The position numbers and the translations under genes were made by a program. The notes beneath the pieces are model-generated. The model was not told where the DNA came from. It did no database searches and saw nothing but the letters and a program-made list of their open reading frames with translations. Shown here piece after piece: positions 42,171 to 54,221 of a stretch of 64,000 nucleotides of DNA. The stretch is from Lysinibacter sp. HNR (GTDB lineage: Bacteria; Actinomycetota; Actinomycetes; Actinomycetales; Microbacteriaceae). The first letter of the stretch is position 1, and every line of letters begins with the position of its first letter. The stretch is from contig NZ_CP121684.1 of the NCBI RefSeq assembly GCF_029760935.1, forward strand, positions 682,001 through 746,000, read 5' to 3'.

Positions 42171-44702
42171 ATGCGCATCCCTCTCAGCTGGTTAGCCGAG
42201 TACGTAGACCTTCCCGCGGAAACCACACCGGAGCAGCTACACGCCGCCCTGGTGAGCGTAGGCTTTGAAGAAGAGGGCATTCACCGCTCCGAGGTACAGG
42301 GTCCCGTTGTTGTGGGTCAGGTGCTTGAGCGTGTGCCCGAGGAACAGACCAATGGCAAAACCATCAATTGGTGTCAGGTGCGGGTCGCCCCCGAGGGAGA
42401 GCGGGCTGCCGACGGTGGTGAGGACGTTCGTGGGATAGTGTGTGGTGCCCACAACTTTGAGGTGGGTGACAAAGTGGTTGTGACACTGCCCGGGGCTGTG
42501 CTTCCCGGAGGCTTTGCGATAGCCGCCCGTAAAACTTACGGCCACGTATCCGACGGCATGATCGCATCCGTTCGTGAATTGGGCATTGGTGAGGATCATG
42601 ATGGCATTCTTGTGCTGTCTCGCATCGGCCTTGACCCCGAGCCGGGCGCCGACGCAAAACCGCTCCTGGGGCTGGATGACAGTGCCGTTGAGGTGAACGT
42701 GACTCCCGACCGGGGATACGCGTTCTCGATTCGGGGCATCGCCCGCGAGTACTCGCACGCCACCGGGGCTTCCTTCCGTGATCCGGTGTTTGCGATCACC
42801 CCCGGTGAAGTGTCAGGCTTTTCCGTGACGGTGAAGGACGAAGCACCCATTCACGGCAACATCGGCTCTTCCATCTTTACCACGCGGGTGGTTCGTGGAG
42901 TGGACCCCACCCGCCCCACGCCGCAGTGGATGGCCTCGCGGCTCGGCCTGGCGGGTATCCGTCCGATCTCGCTTGTTGTTGACATCACCAACTACGTGAT
43001 GCTCGAATTGGGCAACCCCGTTCACGGCTACGACCTCGACAGGCTCACGGGTGGAATCACGGTGCGCCGCGCGCTCCCCAAAGAAACGCTGGTGACCCTC
43101 GACGAGAATACGCGCAAGCTTGACCCCGAAGACTTGGTGATAGCCGACGAATCCGGTGCTATCGGCCTGGCCGGTGTGATGGGAGGAGCCTCAACAGAGA
43201 TCACCGACGCCACTAGCAACGTGCTGGTGGAGGCGGCTATCTTTGATCCCGTCTCGGTTGCGCGCACCCAGCGCCGCCATCGCCTTCCGAGCGAGGCGGC
43301 CAAGCGTTTTGAGCGCGGTGTAGACCCTCTGGTGCCGCGTGCCGCGTCACAGCGGGTGGTTGATCTGTTGGTTGAGCTGGCCGGGGGGACGGCTGACACT
43401 CTGGGATCGATGCTAGAAAACAGTGTCTCTCCTGAGCCGATCTTCCTGGCTGACGGGTTTGTGACGGGTCTGATCGGTGCCGAATTTACCGATCACGAGA
43501 TTCACAGCACGCTGGAGCTCATCGGATCTACCGTGTCACCCTCCCCGGGTGGGCTCACCGTGACACCTCCCACCTGGCGTCCCGACCTCACCTTTCCCGC
43601 CGCGCTGGCCGAAGAGGTCGCGCGCATTATCGGATACGACAGGATTCCTTCGATTCTTCCCGTGGCACCGCCCGGACGCGGATTTACCCGGGAACAAAAG
43701 CTACGCCGCGCGGTTGCAGACGCCCTGGCAAACGCCGGAACCGTCGAAATACAGAGCTATCCCTTCACCTCCCCCGAGGCTAATAATCTTTATGGCTCGC
43801 CCGCGGGCGATGGGGTAGCGTCGGTGAAGCTGGCCAACCCGCTCGATAGCGAGGCCGGGGTGATGCGGCGCTCGCTGCTTCCCGGTCTGCTGCAGGCCGT
43901 TCAGCGTAACCACTCCCGGGGCCTCACAGGTGTGTCCCTCTTTGAACTGGGAACCGTGTTCCTGCCCGAGAGGGAAGAGAACTACGGTGTGACGGAGATT
44001 CCCCGGGTGGGTGAGCATCCGTCTCGCGAGGTTCTTGAGGCTATCCACGCGAGTGTTCCTCCGCAGCCCCGATTTATCTCGGCCCTCGCAACGGGGCCTG
44101 CGGTTTTCAAGCAGCCGGATCTTGAGCAGCGTCTTTTCGACTGGACTGATTCCCTAGATATCGTCCGCCAGATCGAGATGGCTTTGGCCGTGAATATTGA
44201 AGTGCGTCAGGGGAGTCACCAGGCTTTCCATCCGGGCCGCACGGCAGAACTTGTGGTGGAGCTTGACTCGTCGAAGATCGTTGCGGGGTATGCGGGTGAG
44301 CTGCTGCCGTCGATCGGCGGGGATATGAAGCTTCCTCACCGTCTAGCCGCGGTTGAGCTGAACCTTGACCTGCTGATTGCCGCTGCCCGCACTCGAGTGG
44401 ACTACACCCCCCTCTCGTCATACCCTGCGGCGGTGCAGGATCTCACGCTGGTTGTGGCGGCGGAGACCCCCGCTGCGGATGTTCTGGTCGCGGTTGCCTC
44501 GGGAGCAGGAGAGCTTCTTGAGGATGCCCGTCTGGTGGACGACTATCGCGGAAGCGGTCTGGAGGAGTCACAAAAGGCCCTCACCTTTGCTCTTCGTTTC
44601 CGCGCGCCGGACCGCACCCTGACCGCGGCGGAGGCCAACGAAGCAAAATTGGCGGGCGTTGCGCTTGCCGTCACGCGCTACGGGGCTATTCTGCGCGAGT
44701 AG
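42171..44702 (+). CDS. pheT: Phenylalanyl-tRNA synthetase, beta subunit
   Basis: 843 residues from ATG 42171, four bases after pheS. MRIPLSWLAEYVDL is the usual start; upstream in-frame sequence overlaps pheS and is not part of it. Domains: tRNA-binding EMAP-like (PVVVGQVLERVPEE to DDGILVLS), B3/B4 editing (VNVTPDRGYAFSIRGIAREY), B5 (HRLPSEAAKRFERGVDPLVP), catalytic-like core (AEEVARIIGYDRIPSILP) and the C-terminal ferredoxin-like anticodon domain (YPAAVQDLTLVV). Confidence 0.97.
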   Translation: MRIPLSWLAEYVDLPAETTPEQLHAALVSVGFEEEGIHRSEVQGPVVVGQVLERVPEEQTNGKTINWCQVRVAPEGERAADGGEDVRGIVCGAHNFEVGDKVVVTLPGAVLPGGFAIAARKTYGHVSDGMIASVRELGIGEDHDGILVLSRIGLDPEPGADAKPLLGLDDSAVEVNVTPDRGYAFSIRGIAREYSHATGASFRDPVFAITPGEVSGFSVTVKDEAPIHGNIGSSIFTTRVVRGVDPTRPTPQWMASRLGLAGIRPISLVVDITNYVMLELGNPVHGYDLDRLTGGITVRRALPKETLVTLDENTRKLDPEDLVIADESGAIGLAGVMGGASTEITDATSNVLVEAAIFDPVSVARTQRRHRLPSEAAKRFERGVDPLVPRAASQRVVDLLVELAGGTADTLGSMLENSVSPEPIFLADGFVTGLIGAEFTDHEIHSTLELIGSTVSPSPGGLTVTPPTWRPDLTFPAALAEEVARIIGYDRIPSILPVAPPGRGFTREQKLRRAVADALANAGTVEIQSYPFTSPEANNLYGSPAGDGVASVKLANPLDSEAGVMRRSLLPGLLQAVQRNHSRGLTGVSLFELGTVFLPEREENYGVTEIPRVGEHPSREVLEAIHASVPPQPRFISALATGPAVFKQPDLEQRLFDWTDSLDIVRQIEMALAVNIEVRQGSHQAFHPGRTAELVVELDSSKIVAGYAGELLPSIGGDMKLPHRLAAVELNLDLLIAAARTRVDYTPLSSYPAAVQDLTLVVAAETPAADVLVAVASGAGELLEDARLVDDYRGSGLEESQKALTFALRFRAPDRTLTAAEANEAKLAGVALAVTRYGAILRE

Positions 44703-44723
44703 TCTCGGGCGCTCTTAAGCGGG

Positions 44724-44729
44724 TAGATT
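44724..44729 (+). promoter_or_regulatory. -10 box of argC, leaderless
   Basis: TAGATT six bases before the GTG start of argC, with no Shine-Dalgarno in between. The geometry is the same as at hisC. A clear -35 is not visible. No ArgR box was recognised. Confidence 0.4.
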
Positions 44730-44735
44730 AGTTCT

Positions 44736-45782
44736 GTGACTTTTTCTGTAGCTGTAGCAGGGGCGAGCGGTTATGCGGGAGGCGAGGTGCTGCGGCTCCT
44801 GGCCGCGCACCCCGACTACGAGATAAAAACGGTGACGGCGCACTCAAACGCCGGTCAGTTGCTGGGTGATGTGCAATCGCACCTGCGTTCGCTTGCGCAC
44901 CTGCGCCTCGTGGAGACCACGAGTGAGAACCTGACCGGACACGACGTCGTTTTTTTTGCGCTTCCTCACGGGGCCTCGGGCGAAATATCTTCGCAATTGG
45001 GTTCGGATACGCTGGCGATCGACTGCGGGGCAGACCATAGGCTAGAGCGGGAGTCTGATTGGGTGGCCTTTTATGGGGGTGAGTATTACGGGTCGTGGAC
45101 CTACGGTGTTCCCGAGCTTCCCGTGACGGCGGGACGTCAGCGCGACAGGCTGGTGGGCACAAAGCGTATTGCCGCTCCCGGATGTAACGCCTCGACCGTT
45201 GCCCTCTCTCTGGCACCGGGCATTGCCGCGGGTGTGATTGAGTCCTCCGATATTGTGACGGTTCTTGCGGTAGGTCCCTCCGGCGCTGGAAAGAACCCGC
45301 GGGTTAACCTGTTGGCAAGCGAAATCTTGGGTTCCGCAAACCCCTACGCGGTGGGGGGAACCCACCGACATATTCCCGAGATTAAACAGGCGCTTCGCAC
45401 GGCGGGGGCAACCGATGATCTGAGCGTTTCTTTCACCCCGGTGCTTGTCCCCATGTCGCGCGGTATATTGGCTACCTCCACCGCCCGCATCAGGCCGGGC
45501 GTGAGTGCCGAAGAGGTACGTTCTGTATGGGAGGCGGCCTACGAGGGAGAGCCTTTTGTGCAGGTTTTTCCCGAGGGGCGGTTTCCTCGCACGGCTGATA
45601 CCCTCGGCGCCAATACCTGCCTGATGGGTGTGGCCGTAGATGAGGCTGCCGGGCGCGTTGTTATTGTTGCCGCTCTAGATAACCTGGTGAAGGGAACGGC
45701 CGGTGCTGCCGTTCAATCCGCTAATATTGCCCTAGGCTTGCCGGAGACTTCCGGCCTTAACACAGATGGAGTAGCTCCGTGA
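44736..45782 (+). CDS. argC: N-acetyl-gamma-glutamyl-phosphate reductase
   Basis: 348 residues, GTG start. The NADP-binding start [26 protein letters not shown] and the catalytic cysteine in [13 protein letters not shown] are intact; the HRHIPEI motif is seen as [10 protein letters not shown], and MSRGILATS follows. It reduces N-acetylglutamyl phosphate to the semialdehyde. First gene of argCJBDF; it overlaps argJ by four bases. Confidence 0.96.
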   Translation: MTFSVAVAGASGYAGGEVLRLLAAHPDYEIKTVTAHSNAGQLLGDVQSHLRSLAHLRLVETTSENLTGHDVVFFALPHGASGEISSQLGSDTLAIDCGADHRLERESDWVAFYGGEYYGSWTYGVPELPVTAGRQRDRLVGTKRIAAPGCNASTVALSLAPGIAAGVIESSDIVTVLAVGPSGAGKNPRVNLLASEILGSANPYAVGGTHRHIPEIKQALRTAGATDDLSVSFTPVLVPMSRGILATSTARIRPGVSAEEVRSVWEAAYEGEPFVQVFPEGRFPRTADTLGANTCLMGVAVDEAAGRVVIVAALDNLVKGTAGAAVQSANIALGLPETSGLNTDGVAP

Positions 45783-46933
45783 GCGTAATTGTTCCGGCCG
45801 GTTTTAGTGCGGCGGGTATTTCTGCGGGTCTGAAATCAACGGGGAAACCAGACCTCGCACTCGTTCACAACCTGGGACCACGCCAGGCTGCGGCCGCTGT
45901 TTTTACCAGCAATAGGGCGCAGGCACACCCCATTATTTGGAGCAGGCAGGTTATGCAAGACGGACGGGCGGCGGCGGTTATCCTCAACTCGGGTGGTGCC
46001 AACTGCTTTACCGGCCCCTTTGGATTTCGCACCACACATCTCACTGCAGAGACTGTGGCCGATCAACTGGGTGTTTCTGCAAGCGATGTTCTGGTCTGCT
46101 CAACCGGCCTCATTGGTACGGGAGGACAGGAGTTTCGCGACAGCATTGTCGGCGCGATCCCCACTCTGGTGGAGTCGTTGAGCCCTGAGAACACCACCGC
46201 GCCCGCCGCGATTCTTACCACTGACACCGTCGAAAAGACCGCTGTATTTCGCGGGGAGGGCTGGTCGATTGGGGCCATGGCAAAGGGAGCCGGAATGCTC
46301 GCGCCCGGCTTGGCCACCATGCTTGTGGTGATTACTACTGATGCCGACCTCACCGCGGTGGAGCTTAACCACTGCCTACACGCGGCCACCTCGGTGACCT
46401 TTGATCGTCTTGATTCCGACGGGTGTATGTCCACCAACGACCAGGTTACCCTCATGGCCTCGGGCGCGTCCGAGATTATTCCGCCGCTTGCGGAGTTCAT
46501 GGTGGCCCTCACCGAGGTGTGTGATGATCTGGCACAACAATTGCAGGCGGATGCCGAGGGTTCCAGCCACAACATCAACATTGAGGTCGTGGGTGCGGCC
46601 ACGGAGAACGACGCCCTGGTTGTGGGTCGGAGTATCGCCCGCAATAACCTTTTTAAAGCCGCGATTTTTGGCAACGACCCCAATTGGGGTCGTGTGCTGG
46701 CTGCCGTCGGCACTACCGATGCTGAGTGTGACCCCTATGACATTGACGTGTCCATGAATGGTGTGCGTGTGTGTCACCAGGGCAGACCGGATCGTCCGCG
46801 GGAGGAGGTTGATCTTACTCAGCGCGACGTGCATCTGCTGGTTGATCTACGCGTGGGGGAGCACACCGCCACCATCCGCACAAATGATCTTACCCACGAG
46901 TACGTTCACGAGAACAGCGCGTATTCTAGCTAA
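45779..46933 (+). CDS. argJ: Bifunctional glutamate N-acetyltransferase / ornithine acetyltransferase
   Basis: 384 residues. GTG start overlaps argC. ArgJ cuts itself at [14 protein letters not shown], before the threonine nucleophile. [10 protein letters not shown] and [12 protein letters not shown] are also conserved. It moves the acetyl group from N-acetylornithine to glutamate, so the pathway is cyclic and argE is not needed. Whether it also makes acetylglutamate from acetyl-CoA cannot be decided. Confidence 0.96.
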   Translation: MSVIVPAGFSAAGISAGLKSTGKPDLALVHNLGPRQAAAAVFTSNRAQAHPIIWSRQVMQDGRAAAVILNSGGANCFTGPFGFRTTHLTAETVADQLGVSASDVLVCSTGLIGTGGQEFRDSIVGAIPTLVESLSPENTTAPAAILTTDTVEKTAVFRGEGWSIGAMAKGAGMLAPGLATMLVVITTDADLTAVELNHCLHAATSVTFDRLDSDGCMSTNDQVTLMASGASEIIPPLAEFMVALTEVCDDLAQQLQADAEGSSHNINIEVVGAATENDALVVGRSIARNNLFKAAIFGNDPNWGRVLAAVGTTDAECDPYDIDVSMNGVRVCHQGRPDRPREEVDLTQRDVHLLVDLRVGEHTATIRTNDLTHEYVHENSAYSS

Positions 46934-47844
46934 TGCCCACAACATCAAGCACACTGAGCTACTCCGAGGCGGCCACAAAAGCGGGTGTTCTGATTGAGTC
47001 CCTGCCCTGGCTCAAAAAGTTTCGAGACCAGATCATCGTTATTAAGTTTGGCGGCAACGCGATGGTGAGTGAGGAACTCACCCGCACTTTTGCCCAGGAC
47101 ATTGTGTATCTGCGCTACGCGGGCCTCAAACCGGTTGTGGTTCATGGCGGTGGACCGCAGATATCGAGCATGCTCGATCGGCTCAATATTACAAGCGAGT
47201 TTCGGGGTGGCTACCGGGTGACCACGCCCGAGGCCATGGATGTGGTGCGCATGGTTCTCACCGGTAAGATTAACCCCGAACTTGTCGCCCGGATTAACGA
47301 GCATGGACCGCTTGCCACGGGAATTTCGGGTGAGGACGCGGGGCTTTTTCAGGGGCGAAAGCGCAGGCTCACGATTGACGGTGCCGAGGTGGATCTGGGT
47401 CGGGTGGGTGACGTGGTCACTGTGAATCCGTCGACGGTGCACGCGCAGCTTGAGGCCGGCCTCATCCCCGTAATCTCGTCCATCGCCCCCGACCGCGATA
47501 ATCCCGGTCACGCGCTTAACATTAACGCGGATGCCGCAGCCGCTGCCCTGGCTGTCTCGCTGGGTGCGGCCAAGCTGGTGATCCTCACCGATGTTGCGGG
47601 ACTCTACAGTGACTGGCCCGATAAAACCTCATTGGTGTCGGTGATTGAAACGCCCGAACTGCGACAGTTGATGCCCTCGCTCGAGTCGGGTATGGTGCCC
47701 AAGATGAACGCGTGCCTGGATGCGGTTGAGGGCGGTGTGGAAAAAGCCGCCATTATTGACGGGCGGGTTCCCCACTCTATCCTTCTTGAGATATTCACGC
47801 AGCGCGGTATTGGCACCGAAGTAATTAGGGGAAAAGATGACTGA
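46933..47844 (+). CDS. argB: N-acetylglutamate kinase
   Basis: 303 residues. Amino-acid kinase fold: VIKFGGNAM near the N-terminus, [21 protein letters not shown], and [14 protein letters not shown] in the nucleotide domain. The N-terminal helix before FGGNAM is long, which is typical of arginine-sensitive hexameric enzymes. The ATG overlaps the argJ stop by one base (TAATG). Confidence 0.96.
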   Translation: MPTTSSTLSYSEAATKAGVLIESLPWLKKFRDQIIVIKFGGNAMVSEELTRTFAQDIVYLRYAGLKPVVVHGGGPQISSMLDRLNITSEFRGGYRVTTPEAMDVVRMVLTGKINPELVARINEHGPLATGISGEDAGLFQGRKRRLTIDGAEVDLGRVGDVVTVNPSTVHAQLEAGLIPVISSIAPDRDNPGHALNINADAAAAALAVSLGAAKLVILTDVAGLYSDWPDKTSLVSVIETPELRQLMPSLESGMVPKMNACLDAVEGGVEKAAIIDGRVPHSILLEIFTQRGIGTEVIRGKDD

Positions 47845-49036
47845 TCAGCGGTGGAAAGCGGAGTACAAGCGCAGCTTGGTACCCACCTTTAACCCCTCCG
47901 AGGTACTGAGCTATGGTAGTGGCAGCCATGTGTATTCCGAGTCGGGTAAGAGCTATCTAGATTTCCTGGGCGGAATTGCGGTGAACTCGCTGGGGCATAA
48001 TCACCCCGACCTGGTGGCGGCTGTGTCTACGCAGGCCGCCCAGATGATTCACGTGTCCAACCTTTTTGCGTCGCGTCCCCAGATTGAACTGGCTGAGACG
48101 ATCATCCGACACGCGGGCGTGGGCGAGAGCGCACGTGTGTTTTTTGCCAATAGCGGCACGGAGGCCAACGAAGCCGCTTTTAAACTGGCGCGCCTGCACG
48201 GTGGTACCGCCCGTCCTCGCATCCTCTCTCTGGAGAACAGTTTTCACGGTCGTAGCATGGGGGCGCTTGCGCTTACTGGCAAACCCGCCCTGCACGCGCC
48301 ATTTGAACCGATGCCGGCCGGGGTTGTGCATATCCCCGCCACGCTGGAGGCCCTTGAGCTGGCTCTGGGAGGAGCCGATGCCTCGGAGGTGGCGGCAATT
48401 ATTGTTGAACCCATCCAGGGAGAAGACGGGGTGCACCCGCTTCCCCACGGGTATCTGCAACGGGCACGAGAGCTCACCACTCGGGCTGGTGCCCTCTTGA
48501 TTATTGACGAGATTCAAACCGGTGTTGCCCGCACCGGATCGTGGTTTGCCTTTCAGCACGAGGGGATTATTCCCGACGCGTTTACCCTGGCCAAGGGGTT
48601 GGGCGGCGGGGTTCCTGTCGGGGCACTCGTGACGGTGGGGCAGGCATCCACACTGTTTACTCCGGGCAGCCACGGCACCACGTTTGGGGGTAACCCGCTG
48701 GCAACAGCCGCGGCTAAAACCGTATTGGATGTGATTGAGCGGGACGATCTGGTGGCCGCGGCCCGCGTGCGCGGGGCGGAGATCACCGACCACATTCTGA
48801 CTTTGAACTCTCCCTTTATCGAGGGGGTACGGGGTTCTGGACTGTTGCTGGGTATTGCCCTGACACGGCCCGTGGCTCAGCAATTGGTGGCGGCCGCGCT
48901 TGAGTGTGGGCTCATTATTAACGCGCCTAATCCCTCTACCCTTCGTCTGGCACCTCCGCTCACGGTGACTCCCGACGACACTGCCGAGTTTCGCGTGAAG
49001 TTGGGGCGGGCCCTCACCCTGCTGGAGGATAGCTGA
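47837..49036 (+). CDS. argD: Acetylornithine aminotransferase
   Basis: 399 residues. Class III PLP aminotransferase: [64 protein letters not shown] and the PLP lysine in [16 protein letters not shown]. Overlaps argB by eight bases. It makes N-acetylornithine from the semialdehyde and glutamate. Confidence 0.95.
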   Translation: MTDQRWKAEYKRSLVPTFNPSEVLSYGSGSHVYSESGKSYLDFLGGIAVNSLGHNHPDLVAAVSTQAAQMIHVSNLFASRPQIELAETIIRHAGVGESARVFFANSGTEANEAAFKLARLHGGTARPRILSLENSFHGRSMGALALTGKPALHAPFEPMPAGVVHIPATLEALELALGGADASEVAAIIVEPIQGEDGVHPLPHGYLQRARELTTRAGALLIIDEIQTGVARTGSWFAFQHEGIIPDAFTLAKGLGGGVPVGALVTVGQASTLFTPGSHGTTFGGNPLATAAAKTVLDVIERDDLVAAARVRGAEITDHILTLNSPFIEGVRGSGLLLGIALTRPVAQQLVAAALECGLIINAPNPSTLRLAPPLTVTPDDTAEFRVKLGRALTLLEDS

Positions 49037-49101
49037 TTGAGTCTCGCGCACATACTGTAACCCATTATGTGTTGGTTCAACCGTCCCGCTAAGGTTGCTT
49101 T

Positions 49102-50025
49102 ATGACCCGCCATTTTCTGAGAGACGATGATCTAACCCCCGCTGAGCAAAATGAGGTTCTTGAGCTCGCGCTCAGGCTTAAAACGAATCCCTATTCGTTG
49201 CGTCCGCTTGAGGGGCCGCAGACCGCAGCCGTTATCTTTGACAAAACCTCCACCCGCACGCGCGTGAGTTTTGCTGTGGGCATCGCGGATCTGGGTGGGA
49301 GTCCCCTCATTATTGACTCCCAAACGAGCCAGCTCGGCGGAAAAGAGTCGATCGAAGACACCGCCAAGGTGCTCTCGCGCATGGTGTCCGCCATTATCTG
49401 GCGAACCTACTCGCAGGAGGGCCTGCAAGAGATGGCCCAGCACTCAACCGTTCCCGTCATCAACGCGCTGTCAGATGATTTTCACCCCTGTCAGGTACTG
49501 GCCGATTTGCTCACCGTTCGTGAGCATCGGGGAGACCTAGCCGGTCTCACCCTCACGTACCTCGGAGATGCCGCAAACAACATGGCGCACTCCTACCTTC
49601 TGGGCTGTGCCACGGCGGGAATGAACGTGCGTATCGCGGGTCCCGAGGGGTATCTTCCCCGCCCGGAGTACGTGGCGGATGCCTCTGCCCTCGCGAGCAC
49701 GCGCGGCAGCGAGGTGTGGATTGGGAGCGATCCGATCGAGGCGGTGACGGGTAGTGACGTGGTTGTCACCGACACCTGGATATCAATGGGTCAGGAGGCA
49801 GAGAAAGAGGAGCGCCTGCAGCTTTTTGGCGACTATCGGGTGACCGAAAAGCTCTTTTCGCACGCGCAGGACAACGCGATTTTTCTGCACTGTCTGCCCG
49901 CGTACCGTGACTACGAGGTGTCTGCCGAGATTATTGACGGCCCACGTAGCGTGGTGTGGGACGAGGCAGAAAACCGGGTGCACGCGCAAAAAGCACTCCT
50001 GGCCTGGCTTCTAACCCAGCGTTAG
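49102..50025 (+). CDS. argF: Ornithine carbamoyltransferase
   Basis: 307 residues. Carbamoyl-phosphate motif KTSTRTRVSF, then HPCQVLADLLT, and the ornithine loop HCLPAYRDYEV. D-x-x-x-S-M is seen as TDTWISMGQEAE. It makes citrulline. It follows argD by 65 bases. AAGG lies seven bases upstream of the ATG. Confidence 0.96.
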   Translation: MTRHFLRDDDLTPAEQNEVLELALRLKTNPYSLRPLEGPQTAAVIFDKTSTRTRVSFAVGIADLGGSPLIIDSQTSQLGGKESIEDTAKVLSRMVSAIIWRTYSQEGLQEMAQHSTVPVINALSDDFHPCQVLADLLTVREHRGDLAGLTLTYLGDAANNMAHSYLLGCATAGMNVRIAGPEGYLPRPEYVADASALASTRGSEVWIGSDPIEAVTGSDVVVTDTWISMGQEAEKEERLQLFGDYRVTEKLFSHAQDNAIFLHCLPAYRDYEVSAEIIDGPRSVVWDEAENRVHAQKALLAWLLTQR

Positions 50026-50050
50026 TCATAGCGATACCAACAAAATTGCC

Positions 50051-51178
50051 ATGAGACAGAATCCGGATGTTTCGCAGACCCCCCGCACGGCTCCGGGCCG
50101 TTATGTAAGGTATTTCCGCAATAAGAACCGCATTGTGGGTCTTGATATGGCCCGGGGGCTTGCCGTTTTGGGGATGCTGGCCGCCCATCTGCTGATTTTT
50201 GAGGACTTTAACTGGGGAGATCCCGGCACCTGGGGTGACGTGGTAAATGGCCGTTCCTCCGTGCTCTTTGCGGTATTGGCCGGTATCTCGGTGGCGATCA
50301 TCTCGGGGCGTACCCGGGCGGTATCCGGGGTACCACTGCTCCAGGCGCGGCTACGGATCTTCACCCGGGCGGTTGTGATTATTGCTATCGGTGGAATACT
50401 TGAGACTCTGGGAACCCCTATCGCAATCATTCTGCCGGTTTACGGAATGCTTTTTATCGCGTCGCTTCCGTTTTTGCGATGGCGGCCCTCCTCGGTTTTT
50501 GGGATGGCTGCCTCTCTCGCGCTGATCGGTCCCCTGGCAACAAATATCCTTATCTCTCTCTATTTGGAGGATGCCTATTCCTGGTCGTTTTTTGCGGATC
50601 TTGTCGTGCTAGGCGAGTATCCGGGACTCATCTGGATTGTGTTTGTGCTTCTGGGGCTTGGCGTGGGGCGGTTAGATCTGGGTGACCTTCGGGTCCAGCG
50701 AAGACTCCTGATTGTGGGGGTGTCGCTTGCTGTGGGAGGTTACGGAACCGGTGCGATATTGTGGGGTGTGATACAGGATCCTATGTTCTCTATCGAGCCC
50801 CACAGCGGATCAACCTTTGAGGTGGTGGGGGCATCGGGATTTGCCCTGGCGATTATCGGATTGTGTCTGCTTGTGCCCGCCCGGGCACGACCCGTTCTCT
50901 ATCCGCTAGCGGCCACGGGAGCGATGGCGCTCACCTCCTACACCCTGCAGATCGTGGTCATGAGCGCCGTGGGTTATACGCGAACAGGCGAGTCAGCGAC
51001 GCTATTTTTTGTGGTTTTGGCCGGGGTAACCCTGATGCTCTGCTCTCTGTGGATACAGGTGCTGGGGAGGGGGCCGCTTGAGTGGATGCTCACTTCGGTA
51101 TCAAATCGTGCCGCCCGAGCCAAAGACAGTACACTGGAACAAGCCCCAGCCGGGCATACATTTTCATCATCCTCATAA
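50051..51178 (+). CDS. DUF1624/DUF418-type acyltransferase-like membrane protein
   Basis: 375 residues with about ten helices. The start NRIVGLDMARGLAVLGMLAAHLLIF is the hallmark of the heparan-alpha-glucosaminide acetyltransferase-like (DUF1624) and DUF418 families, followed by SSVLFAVLAGISVAIISGR. The later half carries LTSYTLQIVVMSAVG. Such proteins acylate envelope sugars or are of unknown role. The gene lies between argF and argH, where argR and argG stand in many actinobacteria, 25 bases after argF and 21 before argH. It may be read with the arg genes without belonging to the pathway. Confidence 0.75.
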   Translation: MRQNPDVSQTPRTAPGRYVRYFRNKNRIVGLDMARGLAVLGMLAAHLLIFEDFNWGDPGTWGDVVNGRSSVLFAVLAGISVAIISGRTRAVSGVPLLQARLRIFTRAVVIIAIGGILETLGTPIAIILPVYGMLFIASLPFLRWRPSSVFGMAASLALIGPLATNILISLYLEDAYSWSFFADLVVLGEYPGLIWIVFVLLGLGVGRLDLGDLRVQRRLLIVGVSLAVGGYGTGAILWGVIQDPMFSIEPHSGSTFEVVGASGFALAIIGLCLLVPARARPVLYPLAATGAMALTSYTLQIVVMSAVGYTRTGESATLFFVVLAGVTLMLCSLWIQVLGRGPLEWMLTSVSNRAARAKDSTLEQAPAGHTFSSSS

Positions 51179-52654
<1,476 letters not shown>

Positions 52655-52755
52655 CATACGATTCCCAAGACTCGCTCTCTCAGCGGTGCTGGGAGACCTT
52701 TGAGGGTGTGAAGCCTGCTTTATCGGGTGATCTTGTTCCTACGAGTGTCGGGGAA

Positions 52756-54033
52756 TTATCGTTTGGGAGTGGTATCAGCGAGCCTCGATACATAACGGAT
52801 ACCCCATCCGGCAACTACAAAAATTGCGCCGAGGATTAACCAACCGACAGTTCCCAGTTCAAGTGCGGTGATGGTAACTACAGCGGGTGCGAACATCGCG
52901 CCTAGGGAGAACCCCATGTTAAACATTCCCTGGTAGGCACCCACTCTGTGGTGGTCAGCGAGTTCAAAACTGAGTCCCCAGGTGCCAGAGGTCGAAAATA
53001 TTTCGGCAAAGGTGTGGAAGGTTACTGCGCCCACAAGAAGCACGATAGCCCAAACTGGTGAGATTTTCGAGGAAAATGCGTAGAGCAGGCAGGCCAGGAG
53101 CATTATTATCCCCGCCCAACTTGATATTCGCCCAGCATAGCGAACATCGTGTGTGCCTCGTGAAGCGGGAATTTGAAATGCTATAACAAGTAATGTGCTC
53201 AGAATGAGCGCTACAGAAACCATTATGTGTGGTGCGTCTGTGTGAGTCACGATCCACTGGGGGACTCCCACCTCGGCCAGACCGAACTGCATACCAAAAA
53301 TCCCGGAGAAAATACTTAACCCTATATAGCGTGGGTTTCTAAAGGGAGAGATTCCTTCTTTGTGGGTGGGTCCTATTGGGTGCATATTATTCTCTGGTTG
53401 AGTTCGAGAGGGTGCGTCAACACGTGAGGGTAGACGTTTAAGCTGTAGGGCGCTCGCCATAAAGGTGGCCCCGGCTGTAACTAAAAGAGCATGGTAAGCG
53501 GTAGCGCTGTTGATAATGAGTGGGATAGTAGCAAAGCCGCCGCCCAACGCAATGCCAACATTTCCTATTGTGCGCAGGACGGCTCGCGTAGAGACACGAT
53601 CCTCACCGGTGAAAGCTCGGGCGATAATGGCCGCACGTACGGATTCGGCTGAGCTGTGCATGGCCAAAACAGTAATTGACACAGCGAGGGCAGTGATAAA
53701 GTCATTGACAAAAACGTATGCAATGAGACCTAAGCCTTCGATTCCAATGAAAAATGTCACTAATAGTCGGGCGCTTAATCGATCCGCCAAGTACCCTGCT
53801 AAAAGAGATGTGATTACTCCGCCCCCCTCGGCGAGGAGGAGTATAAGCGCCACCTGGATAGGGCTCAGCTCGACAAACCGGGTGAGGTAGAGGACGTTCA
53901 GCGTGATAAATATGCCGCGCCCAACTGTACTCACGGTCGCTGCAAGCATGAGGGTGCGCAGTACCGGACTGGAGAGATTTTTCTTTATTTTCTCTGTGAA
54001 ACTGGAAGGTGATTCTCTATCGAACTCGGTCAT
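52756..54033 (-). CDS. MFS transporter
   Basis: About 425 residues from ATG 54033 (AAGGG upstream); ATG 54078 in frame is the alternative. Twelve helices are predicted in two sets of six with a basic loop (QLKRLPSRVDAPSR) in the middle. Features of the drug-efflux type: LADRLSARLLVTFFIGIEGLG after helix 2 and RTIGNVGIALGGGFATIPL in helix 5. The substrate is unknown. Base use is more AT-rich than in the arg genes beside it, which fits later acquisition. Confidence 0.85.
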   Translation of the reverse strand: MTEFDRESPSSFTEKIKKNLSSPVLRTLMLAATVSTVGRGIFITLNVLYLTRFVELSPIQVALILLLAEGGGVITSLLAGYLADRLSARLLVTFFIGIEGLGLIAYVFVNDFITALAVSITVLAMHSSAESVRAAIIARAFTGEDRVSTRAVLRTIGNVGIALGGGFATIPLIINSATAYHALLVTAGATFMASALQLKRLPSRVDAPSRTQPENNMHPIGPTHKEGISPFRNPRYIGLSIFSGIFGMQFGLAEVGVPQWIVTHTDAPHIMVSVALILSTLLVIAFQIPASRGTHDVRYAGRISSWAGIIMLLACLLYAFSSKISPVWAIVLLVGAVTFHTFAEIFSTSGTWGLSFELADHHRVGAYQGMFNMGFSLGAMFAPAVVTITALELGTVGWLILGAIFVVAGWGIRYVSRLADTTPKR

Positions 54034-54221
54034 GTACGATGAACCCTTGCTTCGCCATCGGATGATAATGATACTCATAATTGAGCTTTTGATTTATACT
54101 ATTGCAAACGATGATGACGTGAGTAAAAATTTTCTTGGACACCCTGCCTCGACCGGGTGGGCTGCCTGCTTCGTGAGTCCTAAGTGACGGCCCTTATGTG
54201 GTGAGGATAGTGTGAACTTTT

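Noticed and set aside
44703-44735. ArgR operator before argC
   Set aside because: No pair of ARG-box-like half sites was found in the 33-base gap.
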